From Galerina marginata (Eukaryota; Basidiomycota; Agaricomycetes; Agaricales; Galerinaceae), in assembly GCA_023014335.1 (NCBI GenBank), contig JAECYW010000014.1, positions 248,001-312,000 on the forward strand: a stretch of DNA of 64,000 nucleotides. The letters run 5' to 3'. The notes under the pieces are model-generated. The model was not told the DNA's origin. It saw nothing but the letters and a program-made list of their open reading frames with translations, and ran no database searches. Numbering within the stretch: the first letter of the stretch is position 1; each line of letters begins with the position of its first letter. Below are positions 50,408-62,665 of the stretch, in pieces. The translations under genes were made by a program, and so were the position numbers.

Positions 50408-52726
50408 ATGCAACGGCCTAAATTGGAAGAGGTCGCGCCAGTGAGCTCGTTCATGTCATCGTCAACTCAGTATTTCTAGCAATTCTCTTCTAGAACTCTG
50501 ACCAGCTATCGCAGCATTTTCTTAATGATAAAAGAGGCCATCCCAGGACCAATGAGACAATACGTCGCGATTCACCAAGAATTGGAGGCCTACGAGAGCG
50601 CCAAGCTCGACCTGCTGCCAGATTTTCTGCCCCGGTTGTTTCTCATCCTCGGGCTCATCCTCCTGCTCGTTCTACGCCTTTAGTTCGTCGTCCTTCTGCC
50701 TCTTCCCGTTCTGTTGGTCGTCCCTCGGCAAGTGGCCCCCTTGCCTTTCGCTCTCCTGCCGAGCATCCGCATCCCAATCTTCCCCCTCCCGGAGGTCATA
50801 TAGAGGGGACATTTAAGGACCGACTTGCTCCAAACAAAACGTATGTTCTTATAGCTGCCGTAATTCAACTTTAGAACTCAATTGGTAAATGTTGCTTTAG
50901 GGAAGGCCCTTCTGTTCTGAGCAGCGCCAAAGGGTCAATTGACATCACTGGCGGAACGTTTAACGCTGTAGGTGGAAATCTTCTTACTGTTCATGTCAAT
51001 CTGAACGGAAGTGAGTTTCTTCATCCATTATGCCTGAAACTTAGTGATTTGCCTAATTGCTTAAACAGTGAGTGAAGGCGGCCAGCTGGATTGCGACTCG
51101 GATCATTTGTCGAAGGTATCTCAATCAACCCCACCATATTCGAGTGGTCCTAAAATTTTAAAAACAGAAACGGAAAATGACAGAAGCACAAATTCAAAAC
51201 ACTGGAGACGTAGAGGCCGCAAGACCTGCACCATCAATGCCAAATCGTAGTGGAAAATTTAGAGCAATAAACAACGATATAGGACCTCAGGCTGGCGATA
51301 ATTCATTGGTAATTCCCTGCAGTCGTTTACCACCAAGTGATTGAAATTTGCATACTGTAGGCACAGCTGCCTGGATCTACAATTCCAGTACAAAGCATAA
51401 ACGATGTATATTACCGATGCCTCGCATCCAAGATGCGTGGATCCCCATTGTGGATCCCGGGAACTAACAAGCGGCTACCCATTAAGTATCGAAGAAACGG
51501 CTTAATGATTGGTGATTCCGGACTCATCACCGACTGGGGATTTTACGATAGCTTATTCAACATCACTCTTCCTCCCAATGATCCCCTCGCCATAAACACG
51601 GACAGGCTCCCGAAAAACTTTTCTCCCTTGCACATAACGCCGAGCGATATTCAAGAATACTCAAAATTTAACCGCGGCAGTTATCTCTCCAGTGCCTCAA
51701 TCAAAAACTCATACCAAGATGAGAATCCAGCGTATGTCCTTATTATTTCCTTATGTATCGATGGAAAGTGATATAATACAATCCCACAGCGGTCTCACTT
51801 TCGAATCCTCGGCTTCTGAAGGTGCCATTGTTACACTTCCAGATGGATCAAATTCAGAGGACCTGGGAAATAAAAGGAAACTCCTCGACTATTTGTCTGC
51901 TCACGGAGAGGAGATGTACAGATGCGCCCTCATTGATCATGGGCGAATATTCAAGAACGGCGACTTACGTGTTGTTACAGGCTATGACAAGACTACAAAT
52001 TGGGGAATGGCAGCATTTTCGAACTTGACAGCTGAGGCTGTTTCATTTCAGCTGAAATTTCGACCAAGGGAGCAAGGGAGTTTAGGAAGGACATACAGCT
52101 GGGAATCATCCGGTAGCGCTGAAGTCAAAACTGGCCCGGACGTGCGAGAGACAATAGCCCTCCGAATGGGAGATCCTTCACAGCAGGAGGTGGAGTACGA
52201 AAACCAATCCGTTTTTGTACGCACCGAGAACATCACTCTTCGTAAGGATATCTGGAACAAATTGTTGTCCGAATCCGGCGCTGGCAACATTGAGCTTGAT
52301 GGTGAATCAGATAGTTACTCGTCCCATCTCCCAGCCTCCGCGAAAGGTTCTCAATCGAGCGGGGCTTCTGCGAGCTCGTCTCCGCACACATTTACACCGG
52401 GGAATTACCCTAGTGGTTGGCGACCCGCCCAGTCATCCAGTACCTCAAACACATTGGTGCGTATTTCAGTTTTTCAAAATTCCGATTTGTGATAGTACCT
52501 CGCCTGCATAATTTACGTGTTCTGGTACAGGCAGTGCACCCTTCAAACGGCATCAATGAAATGTTACTGATGGTATTTACCGGTTCAACTGCTTATTATT
52601 GGCTCCCTTAATTCATTTTTATTTTCCGTTAAGCTCAAGCCTAGCGCGCGAATAGCTATCACGGCAGACGAAGTCTGGATTTCTGTGCTCACCGAGGCAT
52701 CTATTCTTTTCGCCCCTCTGCATTAA
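50408..52726 (+). CDS. Unknown protein with GGTFNAVGGN-type motif, nine exons
   Basis: Resembles an uncharacterised Agaricomycete family. Nine exons: 50408-50440, 50494-50840, 50901-51010, 51069-51115, 51168-51308, 51361-51731, 51790-52456, 52531-52572, 52634-52726, giving 616 residues. The N-terminal part is basic and proline-rich. The motif KGSIDITGGTFNAVGGN near residue 135 is of the kind seen before the effector part of many mushroom NLR-like proteins (from memory). The C-terminal core has RRNGLMIGDSGLIT, LPKNFSPL, GAIVTLPDGS, LRVVTGYDKTTNWGMAAFSN and QLKFRP, and looks like an all-beta fold. No enzyme motif is visible. Function is unknown; a link to cell recognition is only inference. Confidence 0.75.
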
Positions 52727-52741
52727 CTTCCCATTCTTACC

Positions 52742-53507
52742 ATGACTTATACTAGGCGGACTCAATTTTACCCCCGGTTGAGCATCTATGGAAGCGGATT
52801 ATGGACTCGTTTGTTATCCAAGAAGAAGACGGTATTTTATCAATATTGTATTCGTACAAATATATCGGCTTATGAGTTGTCTCGATCAGGTGTGGTGTTT
52901 CTCGAGAAAGTCACAACCCCAGTACGTCCTCCTTCAAAATTTCATTCCTAAATATTGAATAAATCCGTAGCTAACTGGAAGACAGGCGCTGGCGTCATCG
53001 CATTCGCTTACATCCGAGGAATGGTCGCCTTTTGGAAGGCTCCCGCACTTGAGTCCGTCCTCTAGCCACTACTCACAAGCCCCTCAAGGACAGTCCCCAT
53101 CCGAAATACTGGCTGAGTCTTTCAATTGCGTGGGTGACAATGGAGGATCTTTCAAAGATGCCAGCGACCTCCAGGACGAGTTCATGTCCATCTTGAAGCT
53201 TGCTCGAGAAGACCAGAAGAGCAAACAGCTCTCAGCCAAATACACAGTGTCTACTCCGGTCAAGCCCAAGTCGGGGATTTCTCAAAAGGTCCGGAAACAC
53301 AGGAAGCTTCGTCATATTGAGGATACGTATTTTACCAACGGATTCGTATCCCGGATTCGGGATGGGGAAGGATGCAACAGCAGCCCAGTGAAAGCAATGA
53401 ATTGTAGCGAAGAGAACCCAACTCAGCCTCAAGAGACGACTAGTGATGACCAAGGGTTGGAAAACCCGTACGGGCACACGGGTAAGGGTGTGACAGGTAG
53501 GGGTTGA
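52742..53507 (+). CDS. Hypothetical protein, possible 3' part of the preceding gene
   Basis: Two exons: 52742-52921 and 52986-53507, giving 233 residues. It starts only 15 bp after the stop of the preceding gene, so the two may be one transcription unit with a different splice. The N-terminal 60 residues are hydrophobic and basic in patches. The rest is Ser/Pro-rich and acidic with a basic cluster (GISQKVRKHRKLRHIEDTYF). The stretch SDLQDEFMSILKLAREDQKS is helical. No family is recognised. Confidence 0.5.
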
Positions 53508-53622
53508 GGTCAAGATTTTGTCAATTCCGTGGACAAGTAAAACCCTCTGTTGGGAACGAACTATCTTATATTACATGTACTTGAAGGTTCGATATTCAAT
53601 ATTTAATAACGACTTTAAATAC

Positions 53623-54846
53623 TCACTCTAATAAACTCCCCTGCGCCTCCTCACCAGCCCAGAGATCCTCCGCATCCTGCTGCATACCATAATCATGCTC
53701 CATCCCCTCAAACCTTTCAAAAATAACCCCAATATCGTCCTTATCAATTCCATCACCAAGTAAATAACCCATATCCAAACACCCCCTTGCGCCTCCCATC
53801 TTCGGATAGCCATCCCCTCCAAGTTCCTCCGCAACAATCTGCGTCGGCCCATCATGCTGCACGATCGCTTCTACCTGGATTAACACGCCGCCTTTCGGGT
53901 TCGGCGGGAGGTGGGAGAGCAGAATCTCCCCGACAACCGTGTTATCCTCCACCCGCGGCGCGAGACCCACGACAAGCCGCACTCTCGCGGTGGTCTGGTT
54001 GTCTTTGGAGGTAGTCAACACCACCTTCTTCCGGGTTGGCAAAGTCGTGTTCCGCCGGACGAGAGACAGGACGAACCCGTCGGCTTTGGCGATCCCGAGG
54101 CGGAGGGGCGCGACTTCCATTATGAGGAGCTCCTTTGGCTGTTTGGAGTCGATGTGGATGTGGAGGGCGAGTTGGGCGGTGTAGTGGATGATTGATGACT
54201 CGATGAGGATTTCGGCGTCGGTCTGACTCGCTAGGTGGGTTGCGAAAGCCTGGATGGCCGCGGAGACGCTACCCAGTCCGGCTGAAGAATCGACGATCAC
54301 AATCCTCCTCAACTCAGGATCGCGCTTCCCCTGCAGAAATTCCAGTACAGGATCCAAAACCCGCCTCGCGAGCTCCTCCGGGTCCTCCAGAATCTCCACC
54401 TCCAAAACGTCTACACTCATCTCCGTCTCCGATAACCGCACACCCTGATCCACCTCCGTAGACATCAACCGCGCCGCCACACCCGCTAGCCCAATATCCA
54501 CCACAAGCTCATACCTGACATCATAATCCACATTGACCAACGCGAACTGCACGATTTTCGCATTGCTATGCACGCGCGCCTTGTGAAAACTCGGAATCCT
54601 AGCGGCCTGCTCGATAGCGTCCTTTTCGGCGTCGGTGAAGTAGGACGGGACGGAGATCGCGAGGTAGGCGAGGTCTGCGGCGATGGTGTGCGCGATGTGT
54701 GAGAATGTGGATTGGAGGTCGTTGGCGTCGAGGATGGTTAGGTCGAAGGATTGTGTGAACGTCTCGTCTTCTGAGGAGAGGACTTCGACTTTGATGGGGG
54801 AGCCTGGGGTTAGGCTTGTGAAGGCGACACCGGCGACGAGAGACAT
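53623..54846 (-). CDS. Hsp70-like protein with degenerate nucleotide-binding site
   Basis: Intronless, 407 residues against about 540-650 for normal Hsp70. It begins directly at a shortened ATPase lobe with no DLGTT phosphate loop. LAISVPSYFTDAEKDAIEQAA matches the Hsp70 VPAYFND block, and HSNAKIVQFAL matches the NEPTAAALAYG block. The second phosphate loop, normally GGGT, reads VVDIGLAGVAA. IVIVDSSAGLGSV corresponds to the VGGSTRIP block. A substrate-binding-like beta domain follows (SLVRRNTTLPTRKKVVLTTSKDNQTTARVRLV ... LSHLPPNPKGG ... IQVEAIVQHDG). ATP hydrolysis is unlikely. The architecture recalls non-catalytic Hsp70-like partners such as Ssz1, but no direct orthology is claimed. It is convergent with the preceding gene. 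Confidence 0.8.
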   Translation of the reverse strand: MSLVAGVAFTSLTPGSPIKVEVLSSEDETFTQSFDLTILDANDLQSTFSHIAHTIAADLAYLAISVPSYFTDAEKDAIEQAARIPSFHKARVHSNAKIVQFALVNVDYDVRYELVVDIGLAGVAARLMSTEVDQGVRLSETEMSVDVLEVEILEDPEELARRVLDPVLEFLQGKRDPELRRIVIVDSSAGLGSVSAAIQAFATHLASQTDAEILIESSIIHYTAQLALHIHIDSKQPKELLIMEVAPLRLGIAKADGFVLSLVRRNTTLPTRKKVVLTTSKDNQTTARVRLVVGLAPRVEDNTVVGEILLSHLPPNPKGGVLIQVEAIVQHDGPTQIVAEELGGDGYPKMGGARGCLDMGYLLGDGIDKDDIGVIFERFEGMEHDYGMQQDAEDLWAGEEAQGSLLE

Positions 54847-55039
54847 GAGGGGTGGACTCGGAGGTATTGATGGGTAGCCGGGTTGGAGGTAGAGTCTAGA
54901 CGCGCTGACCGCGATACTTATGTCGTCCTAGCGCGTAGATGGAAAATAGCAGAACACACCAGATGGGGGAGGAATGATCTATAATGTTCTGTAGTTATCA
55001 TTAAATCATGGGTTGTCATAGGGATGATATCGGAGTCAC

Positions 55040-56867
55040 TCATGCACGGCTCAGCCCTGGAGTCGCATCTCGAACACACCGCCACATCTCATCCAACAAC
55101 CTCTCAACCACCCGCTTCCCAAACTGCGCCTCCAGAGGATACACCCTCGTCTGTCCAAAGTGACCCTCCAACTCATCAAGCTGATCCATCCGACACCCCT
55201 CAATCTCGAATTTCGGGATAGGGTATCCCATCTCCGCTCGGGATTGAACGAGAAGGGCTAAAGGGAGGATATCCAAATTCCTAGATCTGTCCGAGTCATC
55301 GTCGGTTTGGCCGGCTCCGTAGCTGACGATGTTCACGGTGTGCAGGAGGGAAGCAGTGACACTCGCGTTATCCGGGTCCTCGACCTCGAAGACTCCTAGG
55401 GCTGAGGATAGACGGTGGGTCCTTCCGTAAAATGTTCCGGAAAGTGTGAGGGTTACTAGGGACGGCAAGCCCGTTAATATCTGGCGGAGCTGGGAGGAAA
55501 GGAACGAGTGAAGCGGGGTAGGAGAAAGGACGAGTTCCAACACGTTAGGCAGAATTGCGGTTGAAAAGAGTGATTGGAATTGAGAAAAGGATATGTCTCC
55601 GTGGATGTAGAGCGTCGTTTGCTTCATCCCTAACATTTGTCGCCGAGTTGTGTCGTCCCCGACAATGACCACGCGGATGATATGGGAATATGGTTCAGTT
55701 TCTTCGTTGATGTTCAACAAGGTCGAGAGGTCATCCAATGCATCCCCCCATATGCAAAGTGTCGTCTTTCTGGGGATGATCAGGTGAGAAAGGAAGAAAG
55801 AAACGTCATCCGGCGCGACCCAATCTCCAATCTCCAGGTGCCGCAGGGAAGGAAGGGAGACTGGCGTCAGAACTGTCTCTTGTGGTACACTACTACGACC
55901 CGCATTCGGACCTGCTCTGACGAGGACCAGTTCCTCAAGATCAGGACACGCTCTGAGAATATCCAAAAATTCGTTCAAAGGCAACGCCGACGTACGACTT
56001 CTCCCCCGTTCGTACTGGTCGTATAAACCCAGATGTGTGAGGTTGTGAAAGTCGTTGAGTGACCAGGACGATATGTGCGCTAAGAGGAGTTTTTTGAGGT
56101 TTGGTGTATCGTTAGCGAAAAGACACGGGAGTTCGCGGTCGGGAAGACCAGGGGACCATCGGCCGATGATGCGCAAGACCTCGAGGTTGGGTGCGGGAGA
56201 GTGGAACGTGTCCCATATCGAGTCACTGTCTGAGGTGAGGTGGAGTTCCTGCAGGCGGTCGGCCTGTGCTACAAGCAATGCGAGTGGGCCATCTTTGATT
56301 GCAGTAACGTAGTGGACCGGGGCCACCCTCCGGAATTGTATCGGACCAAAGTCGTAATAGACCTTGAGAGGCACTCTCCCAGAGCGTTTTATGCTCGCGA
56401 CCGCAGCCCCGTCGAAAGGACCGCGGATGTGGATGTGATTCCATAGCCGAGGGAAGGCAAGGGCGACGATGCGCCAGTATCTACAGACGTGTGTGGCTCT
56501 TAACCACGAGTTGTATGACTGTGGTGTCGGAAAAGGTGGTTTTTCAGGGCGGTGTTGGAGGAAGGAGAAGATGTGAGCGAGCACTTCTGGTGGCAGACGA
56601 TTCACTTGGGACGACGCGTTGTCCACCATTCGCGTTTGGGAGAGTGCGAGAAGGAGGTGGCGTTCTAGATCTTTCAGCTGGTTCAACTGTTAGTTCGAAA
56701 AAAAAACGCGGTCATAAGGGTTTATGAAGGCGTACCTCGTCTGTTCTGGCTGGACTCGGAGAGGATCTCCCGGGTGTGTCATGGCTCCCGCTCCTTAGAA
56801 CGAGAAAGAGAGCCTGAGCTAGCTCTTCGATATTCAGATAAGAAGGTTTCGAGTCTGGAGACTCCAT
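55040..56867 (-). CDS. F-box / leucine-rich-repeat-like protein (copy 1)
   Basis: A likely SCF ubiquitin-ligase adaptor. Two exons on the minus strand: 56867-56736 and 56686-55040, giving 592 residues. The first exon (MESPDSKPSYLNIEELAQAL) joins in frame at TTG 56686, which is leucine, not a start. The F-box is QVNRLPPEVLAHIFSFLQ ... WLRATHVCRYWRIVALAFPRLWNHI. Irregular LRR-like strands follow (LTHLGLYDQYE, LEELVLVRAGP, LRHLEIGDWV, LCIWGDALDDL, LVTLTLSG). It is a clear paralogue of the gene at 57531-59479, which lies head to head with it. Confidence 0.88.
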
Positions 56868-57530
56868 CACAAGTGGGGCTTAGAATTAGTATTCTGGGGC
56901 TCTTGAAATGTGGACGTTGAGAATGATATATCCTCGACAATAGTTGTGCCTCTTCGACTGCGTGTCTTGACGTGTTGTCATCGTGACAGTCCACTTCCCA
57001 GATGCGATGCTGTGCCGCAAGGTATTCAGGTCTGACTGTGGCTGGAATGTTGAATTAGGACTCGAAAGCGCAGACTCAGGAAGAAGTCAAGAGCAAGATT
57101 CGAACGACGAAATCGTTTCCATTTTTGCCGGTGAGGTTCCCTCTTCAGACCGGGCCGGTTGGTCAGTGCTCTCCTGGTTCCGACTCTCATGCTGGCTGCA
57201 TGATGTACCAGAAAGCTCTGTGGAAATGGTCTTACTGTTTGCACGAAGGATGTTGCTAACTCCATTGCAGTCGCCCTAGATCTCTTGGCTTCAATTGCGG
57301 CGAAGTCCAGAGGATTTTGTACAGCGAAACTGAGCCGCAGCTGTGGCAGCACGACCTACCCAACCGAGGACAAATTCTCGGGTCCGTCAACGCACAGTCT
57401 CAAGCACAGTTCCATTCAGGCTAACAAGCTTGGGTTTAGGGGATTATATACTCGGTCAACGGTCCTGTAAGTATTTTTCATTCTTTCCTTTTCAACTGGT
57501 GGTCATTTTCTGCCCTACAGGCTCAGCATC
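56868..57530. other. Bidirectional promoter region of the F-box pair
   Basis: About 660 bp between the two F-box start codons. The short plus frames here (56983-57279, 57285-57470, 57343-57567) show no domain. A leader exon or intron of copy 2 could lie before 57531, because a good acceptor (ctgccctacag) ends 11 bp before the ATG. Confidence 0.5.
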
Positions 57531-59479
57531 ATGTCGGGTTCGGGATTCAAGCAGGCCTCAGATTTAGGTTCATTATTGGCAGCGCTAAAACTCGGAACCT
57601 TGGATGAGGGGAAGAAACTGTGAGTGATTAGTTCTCTTTACCGGCCCATGGGGTTGAACTTTTCACCACAGAACATCGCAGGATCAAGTACGAAAAATTC
57701 TCTTAGCTTATCCCTCACTTTGCTTATACAACATAGCTAGCGGAGCTCGAGCATAATCTCCTCACCGGCCTTTCTCTCGTAAGCGCACTCCGAAATGCAG
57801 CACGACCAATCAACTCTCTTCCCTCGCCAATTCTCGGATATGTCTTCAGGCTCCTTCAAGAAGAGAAAGAGGACGAAGATGTCCCACCTAACCGCTGGAT
57901 CCTTATCACCCACGTCTGCCGGCACTGGCGATCCGTCGCGAACGAAACACCCTCTCTATGGAACCGAATTCATGTCCACAGTAATCCGCGACAAGTGCAA
58001 TATTTCTTGGATCAGTCTCTCTCTCTTCCGCTCACCGTCATCTGCGGGAGCCCAGTGATAAAGGCGCAACGTTCAGAGACGCTGTCTATGCTAGCGAGCA
58101 TAACGCGTGCACTCCGTGCTATCTCAGCCCAAATGGACCGCGTTCAAGAGTTATATTTCTTCAAAAGCTTCCCCGTCGACGCTGTCCTGCAAAGGGATCA
58201 GTTTTGTCGAGTAGTTCTTCCGGGAATATCCTCAAAACTGCACACGGGTAGCCAAACTCAAATCGACATTTTTGAGAAGTTTTTTTCGATCCCGTCGCCT
58301 AGCATGCGCAAGCTGTCTCTGCACGGATTACCGATTTCTTACATGCTTGATTCCTCGAATCAGTTCACGAACATAACCCATCTCGCGCTTTACGAGCAAC
58401 CCAATTGGCCTAGCGACGAACCCAATTTCTCCTCAAATCTAGATGCATTCCTCGATATTCTTCAGGCGACATCGGGGTCACTACAATCCCTCACACTAAT
58501 CCGCGCTGGTCCAGAAGGAGATATCTCACAAGAAACCACGAAAAGCGACGTCGCCATCGCCAAACGACGCACAGTCGCACTCCCCGCCCTCACTTCTCTA
58601 GAGATCGGAGATTGGATCAATAGCGGGAATATCGCCTACTTCCTCGCACATCTCGTCGTGCCCGGAACGGCTAGAAGGTGCATATGGGGGGAGAACTTCA
58701 AATACCTCTCTTCCATCTTGTTTCCTCTTGACCCCGAAACGGCGAAGACCAAGCGCCGAGGTTGGGATAGTGATATCAAGCGACTCGTTTTTACAGCGAT
58801 TAAGGGTAAAGACATGATAGGAATCCACGACAACGCGGTCTATATTCAAGGCAACCTCGACTTTCTCACTATTTACCCCCTCTTCCGCGATCAGCCTCGG
58901 ATCTTTGAGCGCGTCGAAGAGGTGGTTTTTACTACTACGTCAAGCCGAGCTGCATTGAGCGTTGAAGAATACCAACTACTGTTCGACACGCTTCCAAACG
59001 TCCAGCGGCTCCTCATGGTGGACATGGACATCAGCCGTATCCTCCAAGGTCTGGGCCTTTTTAGCCAAGACACCAATTCCACTTCCGAAACCGCTCTACC
59101 AGAATTACGGGAAATAAACATCCGATATTCCACAATACCAGGCCGCGTTGTCAACAAATCTCCCGCCTGCGACCCACTGGGAAAGGAATACAAGATTTCC
59201 TCCCTCTCCACATTCATGGGTCTAGCCAAACTCTGCCAGCGGCGACATAAGCTTGGGTATCCTGTCGAAAAGGTCAAATTCGACTTTGGATCGCGGAGGA
59301 TTGTTGGCGATGTTCGTGGAGATTATACTGAGATGGTAGATTTTTTGAGGCGTTGGGTGGATGATCTTGAATTGGTTGATGAGTTGGACGGTTTCCAGGG
59401 GATTAATGTTGGTACGAACTTTGTTTCTGAGCTTCTTGAGGGGATGTGGCCGAGTGGTGCTTTGCTGGGAAATTTTTGA
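57531..59479 (+). CDS. F-box / leucine-rich-repeat-like protein (copy 2)
   Basis: Three exons: 57531-57619, 57672-57687 (16 nt) and 57737-59479, giving 615 residues. The F-box spans INSLPSPILGYVFRLLQ ... WILITHVCRHWRSVANETPSLWNRIHVH. LRR-like segments correspond to copy 1: ITHLALYEQPN, FLDILQ, LTLIRAGPEGD, LTSLEIGDWI, CIWGENFKYLSSIL. The paralogues share domain order but are strongly diverged. The 16-nt exon encodes TSQDQ and keeps frame; without it the F-box would have no upstream start. The predicted role is a substrate receptor in an SCF complex with unknown targets. Confidence 0.85.
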
Positions 59480-60066
59480 GGTGTTGAGATAGGACGTTAT
59501 TAGTACAGGATACAACATACCATATTCGTGGACTTGTGGACAATCTTCATATCCTGTCTACCCTATTCGTACGCTGGCTTCGTTCTGACACTCGGATTAA
59601 TGCTGTACTTTACGTTTCAACTTTCAACCTTTCATCAACTTGATGTGCTCAACTCCATTGACTTTGTAAACGCCTTTGGGACTATGAACACCCTGTAGAA
59701 CAAAATCAGGAGGTGAGTCAGTAGTAACTCGCTTCGAGGTCGAGAACAATATGACATGTATTCGCGATTCGGAATGCGGTTGCAGGCGCCGCGCGGCCAA
59801 TCTGAAAGCAAATAAAATTATTTCCTCCATGTACGCAGCTTTATCTTGACCAGCCAACATCTCGGGACACCTTGCAAGTAAAGAAAAGCCCCTTAATGAT
59901 CTTCAGGTTCGAGTCCAACGGCAGGTCAAACATGCCCGATCCCATGAGTTATGACCGGCCCGAGCCGCCCGACCCAATAACTCGTTTAGATCTCCGACCT
60001 AATTTTTTTCCTGTTGCTCAGGCGTTTCCTCCCATCCTCCTCCATATTATCTAAAGCTTATAGAGA
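59480..60066. other. Intergenic region
   Basis: Holds the 3' UTR of F-box copy 2, the doubtful small minus gene listed next and the promoter of GRC3. Nothing else is seen. Confidence 0.45.
59640..59945 (-). CDS. Possible small three-exon gene
   Basis: Uncertain. On the minus strand an ATG near 59945 opens MGSGMFDLPLDSNLKIIKGL and can splice into IGRAAPATAFRIAN and then GVHSPKGVYKVNGVEHIK before a stop near 59640, for about 66 residues. Good acceptors (tttgctttcag, tttgttctacag) and a branch-like tactgac support the introns, but the donors (GTGTCC, GTTCTC) are weak. No family is recognised. Confidence 0.3.
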
Positions 60067-62665
60067 ATGTTAAGCGCTGTAGCAGCGCGCAAGGCGGCTC
60101 TGGCTTCCCAAAAAGATTGTGAGCCGATACCTACACCAATTGCATCCAGTTCGAAACCTCCGGTACCACCCCCATTTCCGAAGACGGACCCACCGAAACG
60201 CAAGCCATCTTCGCAGAAATCTCGTCCTGAGACGAAAAAGCCGAGGAAGTTGAAACCGTTTGAGAAGTCGAACGGACCCCGTCCCGCACCGGTGGATGTT
60301 TTCAAGGACCAGGAGGACATGATAGTAGTAAATTCGGATTCGGACGAAGAATCGGACTCGGCCATGAGCATCTTGGACGACTCTGACAAAGGGCCAGTAT
60401 CTTCACCTGGAAGAACGTCTCAGAAGAAGAGGGCGTGGTCCCCTAGCCAGCCTGTCGAGGACTCATCTGACGAAGACTCCATGCAAGAGGAGGGTGTAGT
60501 TCCTCTGGATGTATCTTCGCTCCTCCCTCATTTGGCCAACAATCTAAGAGGGCAAGAAAAGGATTCGGAGGACAGGAGATTGCTCTCTACCTTTGAGCCA
60601 AGACTTAACCATAACCTTTTTGTCTTGACGGATGATGAATGTCATTCACTAGGATTATCCTCCAAAGCGACGCTCGTGGCTTTGACTGCTGATGATGTAC
60701 TCTGCTTCCTGGGAACTTGTACTCTTACAGTTCTGCATGGCTCAATAAATATATTTGGCACAACCCTCTCCGCCTCGTCAAGTCCCTATCCCATCTATGC
60801 TCCACGTTCAGCACCGCTACCTGTTCTCCGAACTGGGTCTGGCCAGGATTCCACACTGGATATAGAAAGCCTTTCCTCGCGCCTTCGAAATATCTTACAG
60901 TTTCAGGCTGTTGTTTTGCTTCAAGAGCTAAGAACAAACATAGAAGGGTTGGGTCGTATATGCCGAACCTTTGAAGGCGCCTTTGAGCCCTCCAGATGGC
61001 AGAAGAGTAGCACCCAAACTCCGTTCGACATTCCTGGGCTTTATTTGGTACAACTTTATCCTTTTTCTCTTTGCACTATAGTTTAACAATCAAATTACAT
61101 TTCCTTAGATCAGTCGACAGACCAAAGAATGTCGTCCATACTCGATACCTTCGTCGTGGACGAGCACATTGGACCATGTTCTCTCCAAGAGCGATAGCAT
61201 GTCGTGTGGAACATATATCGTGAAGGGACCAAAGAACGCTGGAAAAAGTACATTGGCGCGGACCTTGACAAACCGTCTTTTAGAATCGTAAGTCCTTCTA
61301 TAGCTCGAGAATAATACGGCATCTTAGCTTTTTAAATGAACTTTGTTCTTTGAGGTATCAGCATGTTGCATTCCTGGAGTGCGACATTGGCCAATCAGAA
61401 TTCACGCCAGGCGGAATGGTCTCATTGAACGTCATCTCCAATCCCATATTTGGTATGCATTTCTGAAAACTTTAATTCCATCTAGTTTTGAAAACTCTTC
61501 AGGCCCGCCGTTCACCCATCCGACCCTTCCAAACCACGCCCACTTTGTTGGATCCAACACTCCTAGGTCTTCGCCTGCTCACTATCTAGATGCCATACTC
61601 GCCTTAATCCAGACGTATCGTCTGGACATCCAATCACCAGCAATAGAGACAGACGACAACGACCTCAGAATATCGGACATGATCCCTCTTGTTGTCAACA
61701 CCATGGGTTGGTCCAAGGGTCTAGGTGCGGACCTGACAGAGCGGATCGAGAGCATGCTCGAGCCTACCGATATATTTGACATCCAGGCTCCCGTAAGGGA
61801 GGACTACCCTGGTCCAGGGCTACCTTTTTCTATGGTCCATCAGCATCATGGATACGGCGCGTATCAGGAGCGATCGATGATGGATGGGAGTAACTCTCGC
61901 AGCCACGTTCTAGATCCCATTTCATCTTCATCCGCCGCAGCTGGGTATACGCCAGCAGATCACCGCACACTCTCCATCCTGTCTTACTTCTATGCCCGGT
62001 TTCCTTTCGACGCGGTGCCTGGCAATCTCGAACAAATCACTGCAATGTCTTGGGATATCTCGAGACCGCTTTGCGCTGTACCACCATACCAAGTCGACTG
62101 CTCCGTTGCATTCGACAAGGTTATTCTCTCCGGCGCAGGAAGTGAAGATGTCGTGGAAGAGGAGATTGGCCGGGTGTTGAACGGTGCTATTGTCGGAATT
62201 GTCAGCTACGAGCCTGGCACGATAGACATCGAGTCCATCCCTGGGGAAGGCAGCTCGTTAGCCATGACCGGAATTCCATATACTCAACATCACGGACCAC
62301 CACCGCCTGTGTCGTCGAACTGCGTTGGGATAGCGCTTATTCGTGGCGTATCACCGCCTTTAAAGGAAGCTGTTTCTGCTGATGGTGTCAAGACGCGAGT
62401 CAAGACTTATTTTCAAATTCTTACACCCTTACCGCAAGCGCTTCTTGCTCGATCTCGGGTCCTGGTCAAGGGGGAGATGGAGCTGCCTGTCTGGGGAATG
62501 CTCGACTTCAGGAACTTTGAGGGAAAGGACGCTGATATAGGCGACGTGGCTGGTGTCAACCGCGAGAACGTGCCTTTCTTGCAATGGGGGAAAGGCGCGG
62601 AGGGTGCTTTGGGTGCTGATAAGAAACGAGTGAGGAGAAACCTGATGCGAAGAGGTCAAATGTAA
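60067..62665 (+). CDS. GRC3: Polynucleotide 5'-hydroxyl kinase GRC3
   Basis: Grc3 phosphorylates the 5'-OH made by Las1 cleavage of ITS2, so Rat1 can trim the pre-rRNA in the nucleolus. Four exons: 60067-61047, 61109-61287, 61355-61452, 61503-62665, giving 806 residues. The N-terminal 150 residues are basic then acidic, with nuclear-signal-like RPETKKPRKLK. A beta-rich N-terminal domain follows. The kinase domain shows Walker A GPKNAGKST (367-375), then FLECDIGQSEFTPGGMVSL, the Grc3/Clp1 LID and nucleotide signature. The C-terminal region includes LCAVPPYQVD and GIALIRGVSPP. Introns are 50-67 nt. All key kinase motifs are intact. Confidence 0.95.

Noticed and set aside
59905..59918. tRNA B-box-like GGTTCGAGTCC
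   Set aside because: Flanking bases cannot form a T-stem and there is no A-box or cloverleaf upstream; it lies in the doubtful small gene.
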